Below, piece by piece: positions 25,262 to 32,366 of a stretch of DNA of 34,007 nt. The position numbers and the translations under genes are program-made. The DNA is from an uncultured Granulicatella sp. (GTDB lineage Bacteria; Bacillota; Bacilli; Lactobacillales; Aerococcaceae), in assembly GCA_934193545.1 (NCBI GenBank), contig CAKPVL010000016.1:1-34007 (forward strand). Reading direction: 5' to 3'. Every line of letters starts with the position of its first letter. Position 1 is the stretch's first letter. The notes under the pieces were generated by a model that was given only the letters and a program-made list of their open reading frames with translations, searched no databases and was not told the origin of the DNA.

Positions 25262-26551
25262 ATGGATTTCGAATTCGATACAAATTTAGATGGCGCAGTC
25301 ATTAAAGTCATTGGTGTTGGTGGTGCTGGTAACAACGCTGTTAACCGTATGATTTCAGAAGGAGTACAAGGTGTAGAGTTCATCGTAGCTAACACAGATA
25401 CTCAAGCATTAAGAAACTCAGAAGCAGAAACTAAAATTCAATTAGGACCAAAACTTACTAAAGGTTTAGGTGCAGGTTCATTACCTGAAATCGGTCTTAA
25501 AGCAGCTGAAGAAAGTGAAGAACAAATTCGCGAAGCTTTAGTTGGAGCAGACTTAATCTTCGTTACTGCTGGTATGGGTGGCGGTACTGGTACAGGTGCT
25601 GCACCAGTTGTTGCTCGTATTGCAAAAGAATTAGGTGCATTAACAGTGGGTGTTGTTACACGTCCATTTAGCTTCGAAGGACCAAAACGTGGTCGCTACG
25701 CTGCAGAAGGTGTTGCACAATTAAAAGCAAACGTAGATACATTAGTAACAATTTCAAATAACCGTTTATTAGAAATCGTTGATAAAAAGACTCCTATGTT
25801 AGAAGCATTCCGTGAAGCAGATAACGTATTACGTCAAGGGGTTCAAGGTATCTCTGACTTAATCACTGCACCAGGTTACGTTAACTTGGACTTCGCTGAC
25901 GTGAAGACAGTGATGAAAGATCAAGGTTCAGCATTAATGGGTATTGGTGTTGCAAGTGGTGAAAACCGTACTGCAGAAGCTACGAAGAAAGCTATTTCTT
26001 CACCATTATTAGAAGTGTCTATCGATGGAGCAGAACAAATCCTATTAAACATCACTGGTGGCTCTGACTTAACATTATTCGAAGCACAAGATGCTTCTGA
26101 TATCGTTGCAGCAGCTTCAACAAGTGAAGTAAACATTATCTTCGGTACTTCAATCAACGAAAACTTAGGTGATGAAGTAATCGTTACTGTTATCGCAACA
26201 GGTATCGACGAGGAGCGTAAGCACGAAAAAAAGTCGGCAGCACGCGCTAGTCGTTCACCATTCGCGAATAGCACAGCAACTCGCAAAGATTTAGGAAATA
26301 ACCCTCAAACTTTCCAAGAAAAACAAGTTCCTTCAAAACCACAACCAGTGGAAGAAAAGAAACCTGAAAAAGATTTATTTGGAGACTGGGATATCCGTCG
26401 TGAAACAACTGTACGTGAAACAACTTCTTCAACAGAAGCTGATTCACCATTCGCTCAAAGTAACTTCGTAGAAGCTCCAGTTGAGCCAAAACAAACTGAA
26501 AATGATGGATTAGATACTCCGCCATTCTTCAGAAAAAGAAACAGAAATTAA
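25262..26551 (+). CDS. ftsZ: Cell division protein FtsZ
   Basis: A 429-residue tubulin-like GTPase that forms the Z ring. The tubulin signature [10 protein letters not shown] is at 106-115, with the N-terminal [15 protein letters not shown] and the T7-loop region DFADVKTVM. The variable linker (about 320-410) is rich in Pro, Glu and Lys. The conserved tail [12 protein letters not shown], which binds FtsA and SepF, is intact. Codon use looks more strongly biased than its neighbours, consistent with high expression. It overlaps ylmE by one base (TAATG). Confidence 0.98.
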   Translation: MDFEFDTNLDGAVIKVIGVGGAGNNAVNRMISEGVQGVEFIVANTDTQALRNSEAETKIQLGPKLTKGLGAGSLPEIGLKAAEESEEQIREALVGADLIFVTAGMGGGTGTGAAPVVARIAKELGALTVGVVTRPFSFEGPKRGRYAAEGVAQLKANVDTLVTISNNRLLEIVDKKTPMLEAFREADNVLRQGVQGISDLITAPGYVNLDFADVKTVMKDQGSALMGIGVASGENRTAEATKKAISSPLLEVSIDGAEQILLNITGGSDLTLFEAQDASDIVAAASTSEVNIIFGTSINENLGDEVIVTVIATGIDEERKHEKKSAARASRSPFANSTATRKDLGNNPQTFQEKQVPSKPQPVEEKKPEKDLFGDWDIRRETTVRETTSSTEADSPFAQSNFVEAPVEPKQTENDGLDTPPFFRKRNRN

Positions 26552-27234
26552 TGAGTATCATTAAACAGAATGTAAGTCGTATTATGAACTTGGTTGCATC
26601 TTCTTGTAACCAAGTTCATAGACTATCTACGGAAGTTTGTCCGATTGTTGTAACGAAAAATCGTACGGCTCGCGAAGTTCAAGAGATGTACGATTTAGGA
26701 TTTCGACATTTTGCGGAGAATCGTGTCGAAAAACTATTAGAACGACAAGAACAATTTCCGCAAGAGGACATCATCTGGCATTTAATCGGGCCACTCCAAA
26801 AACGAAAAGTGAAGCAAGTCATAAATCGTATCAATTTATTTCATGCGATTGACCGTCTTTCGATTATGGATGAGATTGAGAAACGTCTCGAACACCCATT
26901 AGATTGTATGCTAGAAATTAACGTCTCAGGGGAAGAATCAAAGCATGGATTCACACCCGAAGAGGCACTGGATGCTTACCGAGCAAGCAAACAATATGCA
27001 AAGATTCGTATTGTTGGTTTGATGACGATGGCACCATTTGAGGCAAGCGATGAAGAAATTCGCTTCTTTTTTTCGCGTTTAGCACAAATTGCTAAAACAA
27101 TCGAGAAGGAAGAAGGGTTAGAAGCTCCGTTATATCTCAGTATGGGGATGAGCGGAGACTTTGAAGCAGCGATTGAATGTGGTGCGACGCATATTCGAAT
27201 TGGTACAAGCTGGTTTGAAAGGGAGGAAGACTAA
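26551..27234 (+). CDS. ylmE: YggS/YlmE family pyridoxal phosphate homeostasis protein
   Basis: A 227-residue single-domain PLP-binding protein with the fold of alanine racemase. The PLP lysine is K36 in PIVVTKNRTAREV, and the family segments GFRHFAENRVEKLLER, WHLIGPLQKRKVKQV and LSMGMSGDFEAAIECGATHIRIGT are present. The YggS family buffers PLP and affects vitamin B6 and amino-acid balance; it has no enzymatic reaction known. It is coupled to ftsZ and sepF by one-base overlaps at both ends. Confidence 0.93.
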   Translation: MSIIKQNVSRIMNLVASSCNQVHRLSTEVCPIVVTKNRTAREVQEMYDLGFRHFAENRVEKLLERQEQFPQEDIIWHLIGPLQKRKVKQVINRINLFHAIDRLSIMDEIEKRLEHPLDCMLEINVSGEESKHGFTPEEALDAYRASKQYAKIRIVGLMTMAPFEASDEEIRFFFSRLAQIAKTIEKEEGLEAPLYLSMGMSGDFEAAIECGATHIRIGTSWFEREED

Positions 27235-27680
27235 TGGGATTCATGAATAGTTTAAAAAACTTCTTAAGTCCAGAAGGTGACTACTACGAAGAAGATGATC
27301 AAATGGATTACTATGAAGAGCCTGTAGCGCAAACGGCTCCAGAAACACGTTCAAGAAATACTTCAAATGTAGTTCCGTTCCAAAGTCCTGGGGTGAAGAA
27401 AACATCTAAGATTTATGTGATGGAACCAAGCGTGTATTCTGAAGCAGAACGCATTGCAGATGCACTTTTAAAAGGCGAAGCAGTGCTCATTAACTTTAAA
27501 CGTATGGAACCAAAAGATGCAAAGCGTGTCATTGATTTTGTGGTCGGTGTGGCGTATGCTATAAATGGAGACGTACAAAAGGTGAGAGATGAAATCTTCA
27601 TCTGTTCTCCTGCAAATTTCCAAGTACAAGGAAATTTTGATGACGAGATGGTTGAAACCTTCCGTCACACTGAATTTTAG
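27234..27680 (+). CDS. sepF: Cell division protein SepF
   Basis: A 148-residue protein. An N-terminal amphipathic helix (MGFMNSLKNFLSP) is expected to bind the membrane. An acidic linker (16-30) follows, then the DUF552 domain from about 57 (KIYVMEPSVYSEAERIADALLKGEAVLINFKR, key region 60-90). SepF forms rings that align FtsZ filaments and can substitute for FtsA as an anchor. The start overlaps ylmE's stop. Confidence 0.95.
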   Translation: MGFMNSLKNFLSPEGDYYEEDDQMDYYEEPVAQTAPETRSRNTSNVVPFQSPGVKKTSKIYVMEPSVYSEAERIADALLKGEAVLINFKRMEPKDAKRVIDFVVGVAYAINGDVQKVRDEIFICSPANFQVQGNFDDEMVETFRHTEF

Positions 27681-27694
27681 AGGAGTGTAACTTA

Positions 27695-27961
27695 GTGGGT
27701 TTAGAAATTATTAGAGTGATAACAGCAGTAGCAGGGGTTTATCAATTTATGCTAATCCTTTATGGATTAAATATTTATTGGCATCTATATCTTCCAATGT
27801 TCTTGGCGGACTTATTAGATGCTTGTTGCCGTCCGTATGTGTCATTATTCAAAGATGTACGATTTGGAAAATATAGTTTAGCATTAGTAACGTCTATTTT
27901 AACGATTTACGTTGCTGTAGGAGTACTATTATTTATTGTCGCAAAAATTTTTGGAGTATAA
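27695..27961 (+). CDS. ylmG: YggT family membrane protein YlmG
   Basis: An 88-residue protein with two membrane helices (about 5-28 and 60-85) of the YggT/CCB3 family. The family's role is linked to division, nucleoid placement or cytochrome assembly in different lineages, and is not settled. The start is GTG with AGAGGAG 9 nt upstream. It keeps the standard position between sepF and ylmH, 3 nt before the latter. Confidence 0.88.
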   Translation: MGLEIIRVITAVAGVYQFMLILYGLNIYWHLYLPMFLADLLDACCRPYVSLFKDVRFGKYSLALVTSILTIYVAVGVLLFIVAKIFGV

Positions 27962-27964
27962 AAA

Positions 27965-28756
27965 ATGGGAAATGGTGTAGAACAACACTTTAGAAAAGAG
28001 GAATTGTCTTTTCTTAAACAAGTGGAAGAATGGGTAGAAGAAGTACGTTTGCAGTACGCGCCGGTATTGACGAATTATCTTGATCCACGCCAACAGTTTA
28101 TTGTGGAGGCGATTGTAGGTCAATATGACGATGTTCGTTATTATTTTGACGGCGGATATATTGATGCTGAACGGAAACGTTGTATGATTTGTCCGGAATA
28201 TTATGAGCCAACTTCAGAGGATTTCGAAAATGCTCTATTTCATATTCAATATCCGAAGAAATTTGCGACACTTGGGCATGGAAAGATTCTAGGGTCACTG
28301 ATGAGCCTTGGCTTTGACCGTAGCTTGATTGGCGATATTATTTCAAACGGAGAAGACTGGCAATTATTCTGCGCTCAAAATATGAAGGAATATATCAGAC
28401 AACAGTTAGAAAAAATTGGGAAAGTGGCTGTAAGGCTTGAAGAAGTCGACTATACGAAATTGATTGTACCGGTGGATCATTGGACTGCGGTACAAACAGT
28501 CGTTAGTTCGCTTCGACTCGATACGGTGATTGCTTCTGTATTTAATGTGTCAAGACAGCGTTCAAAAGAAATGATTGAAAGTGGTAAAGTAAAGGTGAAC
28601 TGGACTGAAGAGAACAGACCCGACTTTATGCTGGAAATTTTAGATATTGTATCTATTCGTGGATACGGTCGCCTTCAAATTCAAAAGATTGAAGGGCGTA
28701 CAAAGAAAGATAAGATTAAAGTAGAACTAGGATTACTAGAAAAGAATAAAAAATAA
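27965..28756 (+). CDS. ylmH: YlmH family RNA-binding protein (S4 domain)
   Basis: A 263-residue protein with a globular N-terminal domain and a C-terminal S4 RNA-binding domain from about 180 (LDTVIASVFNVSRQRSKEMI, then GKVKVNW). Bacillus YlmH has been linked to rescue of stalled ribosomes with peptidyl-tRNA. In dcw clusters it lies next to divIVA, as here (13 nt). Confidence 0.93.
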   Translation: MGNGVEQHFRKEELSFLKQVEEWVEEVRLQYAPVLTNYLDPRQQFIVEAIVGQYDDVRYYFDGGYIDAERKRCMICPEYYEPTSEDFENALFHIQYPKKFATLGHGKILGSLMSLGFDRSLIGDIISNGEDWQLFCAQNMKEYIRQQLEKIGKVAVRLEEVDYTKLIVPVDHWTAVQTVVSSLRLDTVIASVFNVSRQRSKEMIESGKVKVNWTEENRPDFMLEILDIVSIRGYGRLQIQKIEGRTKKDKIKVELGLLEKNKK

Positions 28757-28769
28757 AGGGGATTTTTCA

Positions 28770-29324
28770 ATGGCTATTACACCAAACGATATTCATAACA
28801 AAGATTTTTCAACAAAATTCAAAGGCTTCGATCCAGAAGAAGTAAATGACTTCTTGGAAGAAGTGAAGAAAGAATTAGAAACGTTAATTCGCGATAATAA
28901 AGATTTAGAAAAACGCGTCAAATTCAACGAAGAAAAAGTAGAATACTTCAATTCGATTCAAGAAACATTGAATAAATCAATCCTTGTTGCTCAAGAAGCA
29001 GCAGATCGTCTTCGCGAAAACGCACGTAAAGACGCTGAAATCATCGTGTTTGAAGCTGAAAAAGCAGCACAAGCAATGTTGAGAGAAGCAGCTGAAAAAG
29101 CAACAGAAATTAACCGTGAAACAGATTTAATTAAGAAAGAAACACGTATTTTCCGTCAACGTCTTCAAATCTTAACACAAACACAATTAGATATGATTAA
29201 GAACGAAGAGTGGGATATCGTATTAAATACACCAACTCACATCGAAGTGACACCACCATCACTTGATGCAATTATCAAAGATCGTGTTAAAAAATCTGAA
29301 AACGAAGAATCAAAAGAACAATAA
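28770..29324 (+). CDS. divIVA: Cell division initiation protein DivIVA
   Basis: A 184-residue coiled-coil protein that senses curved membrane at septa and poles. The N-terminal lipid-binding domain MAITPNDIHNKDFSTKFKGF and DPEEVNDFLEEV is conserved; the central region (about 30-140) is heptad-rich coiled coil. The tail is acidic (ENEESKEQ). The ribosome site is AAAGGGGAT. A terminator follows; ileS, often the next gene in Bacilli, is absent here. Confidence 0.96.
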   Translation: MAITPNDIHNKDFSTKFKGFDPEEVNDFLEEVKKELETLIRDNKDLEKRVKFNEEKVEYFNSIQETLNKSILVAQEAADRLRENARKDAEIIVFEAEKAAQAMLREAAEKATEINRETDLIKKETRIFRQRLQILTQTQLDMIKNEEWDIVLNTPTHIEVTPPSLDAIIKDRVKKSENEESKEQ

Positions 29325-29330
29325 TCATTG

Positions 29331-29354
29331 AAGGGGACACTGGTCTCCTTTTTT
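29331..29354 (+). terminator. Short intrinsic terminator after divIVA
   Basis: AAGGGGAC (29331-29338) pairs with GTCTCCTT (29343-29350), with one G-T wobble and a tetraloop ACTG, followed by T6. It ends only about 20 nt before the next start codon. Confidence 0.78.
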
Positions 29355-29373
29355 GATAGGAAGAGGAATGGGT

Positions 29374-29751
29374 ATGGACTTTACAGTTACTGAAGCAGCC
29401 AAAAATAAGTTAGATGCAATGCTAAAAGAACGTGGCTTAACAGATGCGTTCTTTGTCATGGATTATGTCGATGGGGATAGTCCTTTTTATGAAGGGATGG
29501 TTGGATGCCATTGCCAAGTGTACGATAAATATCATTTAGTGGTATTAAAGAAAGAGCAAAAAGAGATTCTTCCTCCAAAGTATGACCAAATTTTTGAGAC
29601 GAATATTGGGGAAATGGCTTTTGCTAGTCACTATGCGATGATGTTTGATCAACATAATGTCATTGATTATAGCGTGGATAAATACGGATTCTACTTAAAG
29701 AGTGAAGCTGGAATTTTATCGATGCAACTGAATATCGATTTCGTTGGCTAG
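29374..29751 (+). CDS. HesB/IscA-like iron-sulfur biosynthesis family protein (divergent)
   Basis: A 125-residue protein. The opening MDFTVTEAAKNKLDAMLKER and the mixed alpha/beta pattern resemble the small HesB/IscA-like proteins of Lactobacillales annotated as iron-sulfur cluster biosynthesis. The classic three-cysteine pattern (C, then CGC near the C-terminus) is missing; the only cysteines are in GCHC (about residues 43-46). A cluster-carrier role is therefore doubtful. ATG 29374 has GAGG 7 nt upstream; the ATG at 29368 and a TTG at 29353 are too close to, or inside, the terminator and ribosome site. No separate promoter is evident, so it may be expressed by readthrough from divIVA. Confidence 0.55.
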   Translation: MDFTVTEAAKNKLDAMLKERGLTDAFFVMDYVDGDSPFYEGMVGCHCQVYDKYHLVVLKKEQKEILPPKYDQIFETNIGEMAFASHYAMMFDQHNVIDYSVDKYGFYLKSEAGILSMQLNIDFVG

Positions 29752-29781
29752 GGAAGAGAAATTCTTCTCTAGTCTTTTTTT
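29748..29781 (+). terminator. Intrinsic terminator before the choline operon
   Basis: CTAGGGAAGA (29748-29757) pairs with TCTTCTCTAG (29763-29772), with one G-T wobble and a 5-nt loop, followed by a long T run. It starts at the stop codon of the preceding gene. Confidence 0.88.
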
Positions 29782-29811
29782 GTTCTTAACTCTTTCTTTA
29801 CCACTAAAAAC

Positions 29812-29840
29812 TTGCAGTTTGAGACGGAACAAAGTATACT
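29812..29840 (+). promoter_or_regulatory. Promoter of the choline (lic-like) operon
   Basis: -35 TTGCAG (29812-29817), a 17-nt spacer, -10 TATACT (29835-29840). It lies 35 nt before the first start codon and right after the preceding terminator. Confidence 0.82.
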
Positions 29841-29850
29841 AATGTTGTTC
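29827..29850 (+). promoter_or_regulatory. Candidate operator: GAACAA-N12-TTGTTC
   Basis: A perfect inverted repeat, GAACAA (29827-29832) and TTGTTC (29845-29850), brackets the -10 box and the expected transcription start. A third copy of TTGTTC lies at 29780-29785. The first gene of the operon carries a winged-helix domain that could bind here; this link is inferred. Confidence 0.5.
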
Positions 29851-29874
29851 ACAAAAATACGAGAGGTAAATAAT

Positions 29875-31632
29875 ATGAACAAAACAAATCTCGATTTACT
29901 AAAACTTATTAAACAACAAAATATTCAAAATCAAAGAAAGTTAGCAGAGCTTTCAGGCTATTCGCTTGGTCTCGTGAATCGTGAATTAAAACGACTCAGA
30001 GAACTTGAACTTGTGGATGAAAAATTCAATCTAACAAGTAAAGCGAAAACGCTCTTTAATAAAAATAAACCAAAGAATGCTGTTATTTTGGCTGCGGGAT
30101 TTGGAATGCGAATGGTTCCAATCAATACTGAGACACCAAAAGGGCTTCTTGAAGTGAAGAAAGAGCCGCTGATTGAACGCTTGATTAAGCAACTACAAGC
30201 AGTAGGGATTACGGACATTACTGTAGTCGTTGGCTTTATGAAAGAACAATACGAGTACTTGATGGATGACTATCAAGTGAAACTTGCGGTGAATAGAGAC
30301 TATGCGACAAAAAATAATTTCTATTCATTACAACGTGTTGCAGGAATTCTAGGCAATACTTATATCGTTCCTTGTGACTTATGGTGTAAGGAATCTCCAT
30401 TTGATACAGATGAATTGTATTCATGGTATTTACTTGGCCAAGAAGAGGTGGAACAAAGCTTCTTTAGAGTGAATAAGAAACAAGAAATCATTACAAGTGA
30501 TAAAAGAGGAAAAGGAAATCGTCCATACGGTATCTGTTATTTAACAGAAAAAGATGCCAAGTCTGTGGCTAAGCAATTAAACGCTGCGGCTGCGGAAGAA
30601 AAACATGAGAAGTCGTTCTGGGAAGTAACACTTGAAGACGAGAATAGAAAATATACAGTTTATCCAAAACTAATGGATGATTCAAAAGTCTTTGAAATCA
30701 ATACGTATGAACAACTTCGTGAACTCGATAAATCATCCTCACACCTAGAAACGGATGCCTTGCAGCAAATCTCGAAGGCTCTAGGAGTAACGCGCGACGA
30801 AATCGTCAATATCGAAGTGTTGAAAAAAGGAATGACGAATCGTAGCTTCCTATTTACTTGTAAGGGTCAAAAATACATTATGCGTATTCCAGGAGAGGGA
30901 ACAGATCATCTCATCAATCGTAAGGAAGAAGCAGATGTGTATCGCGTTTTAGAAGGAAAGCAAATTTGCGATGATGTGGTGTATATGAATCCAGATAATG
31001 GATATAAGATTACAGCGTATCTTGAAGGAGCACGTTCGTGTGATAGCACGAATAAAGAAGACTTACAGCGCTGTATGGCAAAATTACGCGAGTTCCATCA
31101 GTCAAAATTAAAAGTAAACCATACGTTTGATCCATTTAAGCAAATTGAGTTTTATCAAAGTTTATGGAATGGGCAAAGTTCTTCTTATAAAGACCATACT
31201 GAAATGCAGAAGAAGATTCTTGGACTGAAGAGCTTTGTAAAAAAACATAAAGCCGAACCAGTATTAAGCCATATCGATTCAGTCTATGACAACTTCCTAT
31301 TTACAAAAGAGGGAGACATTCGTCTAATTGACTGGGAATACGCTGGGATGCAAGATCCACATATTGATATTGCGATGTTCTGTATTTACGCAGGATATAG
31401 TCGTAAAGAAGCAGATGCACTGATCGACCTTTATTTCGAAGGAAAATGCGAGAAGATGACACGTGTAAAAATTTATGCGTATATGGCGATTAGCGGGATG
31501 CTGTGGAGTAACTGGTGCGAGTATAAACGTACACTCGGTGTTGACTTTGGGGAGTACTCATTAATGCAATACCGTTATGCCAAAGATTTCTACCGCATTG
31601 TGCAAGAAGAATTAGCAAAAGAGGAAAAATAA
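29875..31632 (+). CDS. Fusion: winged-helix HTH / nucleotidyltransferase / choline kinase (LicC-LicA type)
   Basis: A 585-residue protein with three parts. Residues 1-62 are a MarR-like winged helix (LDLLKLIKQQNIQNQRKLAE; YSLGLVNRELKRL). Residues 68-285 are a nucleotidyltransferase of the LicC/sugar-nucleotide type, with signature AAGFGMRMVPINTETPKGL (73-91), D168 in VPCDLWC, and EIN at 274-276. Residues 294-580 are an APH/choline kinase domain: GMTNRSFLFTC (319-329), Brenner box H466-I-D468 with N473, and the metal-binding D486 in IDWEYAG. The likely product is phosphocholine, with possible nucleotidylation by the same chain. ATG 29875 has GAGAGG 8 nt upstream. Longer in-frame forms would start inside the -35 box. 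It is first in a three-gene operon with a cytidylyltransferase and a BCCT transporter. Choline rather than ethanolamine or another amino alcohol is inferred. Confidence 0.85.
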   Translation: MNKTNLDLLKLIKQQNIQNQRKLAELSGYSLGLVNRELKRLRELELVDEKFNLTSKAKTLFNKNKPKNAVILAAGFGMRMVPINTETPKGLLEVKKEPLIERLIKQLQAVGITDITVVVGFMKEQYEYLMDDYQVKLAVNRDYATKNNFYSLQRVAGILGNTYIVPCDLWCKESPFDTDELYSWYLLGQEEVEQSFFRVNKKQEIITSDKRGKGNRPYGICYLTEKDAKSVAKQLNAAAAEEKHEKSFWEVTLEDENRKYTVYPKLMDDSKVFEINTYEQLRELDKSSSHLETDALQQISKALGVTRDEIVNIEVLKKGMTNRSFLFTCKGQKYIMRIPGEGTDHLINRKEEADVYRVLEGKQICDDVVYMNPDNGYKITAYLEGARSCDSTNKEDLQRCMAKLREFHQSKLKVNHTFDPFKQIEFYQSLWNGQSSSYKDHTEMQKKILGLKSFVKKHKAEPVLSHIDSVYDNFLFTKEGDIRLIDWEYAGMQDPHIDIAMFCIYAGYSRKEADALIDLYFEGKCEKMTRVKIYAYMAISGMLWSNWCEYKRTLGVDFGEYSLMQYRYAKDFYRIVQEELAKEEK

Positions 31633-32366
31633 TGACAAACACAGTAAAACGAGCGATTATTATGGCTGCGGGTAAAGGGACAAGAATGCGTCCCATTACA
31701 AACACCATTCCCAAACCGCTTGTAAAAGTAAATGGAAAACGAATGATTGACACTGTTATTGGTGCACTTCATGAACAAGGGATCCATGAAATTTATGTCG
31801 TAGTAGGCTATTTAAAAGAGAAGTTTGCCCAACTTAAAGCAGACTATCCAGAAATTCATATTGTTGAAAATCCATACTTCGACGTAGCTAATAATATTTC
31901 ATCACTGTATGTAGTACGCGACCATTTAGAAGAAGTGATTATTCTAGATGGCGACCAATTAATCTACAACAGTGAAATACTACATCCAGACTTTACACGT
32001 TCAGGATATGCATGTATGCCGGTCGAAAATGGTACAGAGGAATGGTTAATGCAAGTGGATGACAATGGCGTTGTTACAAGCTGTAGTCGTACAGGTGGCC
32101 AAAAGGGATGGCAATTATTTAGCATTTCTCGTTGGACGAAAGAAGACGGTCAACAGTTAAAACGTCATCTTGAAATCGAATTTGAAGAAAAGAAAAACCA
32201 TGATATTTACTGGGATGATGTGGCGATGTTCTGCTACCCAGATAAATATGAAATGGGAATATATCCAATGCAAGAAGGGGATATCGTTGAAATCGATAGC
32301 CTTGAAGAATTAGTAGCAGTAGATGACTCTTACAAGAGTGTTCTAGAGGAGGCAAATCATGAATAA
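31632..32366 (+). CDS. licC: LicC-type CTP:phosphocholine cytidylyltransferase
   Basis: A 244-residue nucleotidyltransferase predicted to make CDP-choline from CTP and phosphocholine in the cytoplasm. The signature AAGKGTRMRPITNTIPKPL is at 12-30. Metal-binding aspartates are seen in DGD (106-108) and EID (220-222). TEEWLMQVDDNG (135-146) and IYWDDVAM (192-199) correspond, from memory, to NEWFLVYGDD and LYWDNMV of pneumococcal LicC. The start overlaps the stop of the fusion gene by one base (TAATG), and the stop overlaps the transporter gene by 8 bases, so all three are translationally coupled. Activity on other phospho-amino alcohols cannot be ruled out. Confidence 0.85.
   Translation: MTNTVKRAIIMAAGKGTRMRPITNTIPKPLVKVNGKRMIDTVIGALHEQGIHEIYVVVGYLKEKFAQLKADYPEIHIVENPYFDVANNISSLYVVRDHLEEVIILDGDQLIYNSEILHPDFTRSGYACMPVENGTEEWLMQVDDNGVVTSCSRTGGQKGWQLFSISRWTKEDGQQLKRHLEIEFEEKKNHDIYWDDVAMFCYPDKYEMGIYPMQEGDIVEIDSLEELVAVDDSYKSVLEEANHE

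Noticed and set aside
29812..29874. Longer N-terminus for the HTH/NTase/kinase fusion from an in-frame TTG
   Set aside because: The start would be inside the -35 box and upstream of the promoter's own -10, so it could not be on that transcript; ATG 29875 has a good ribosome site.
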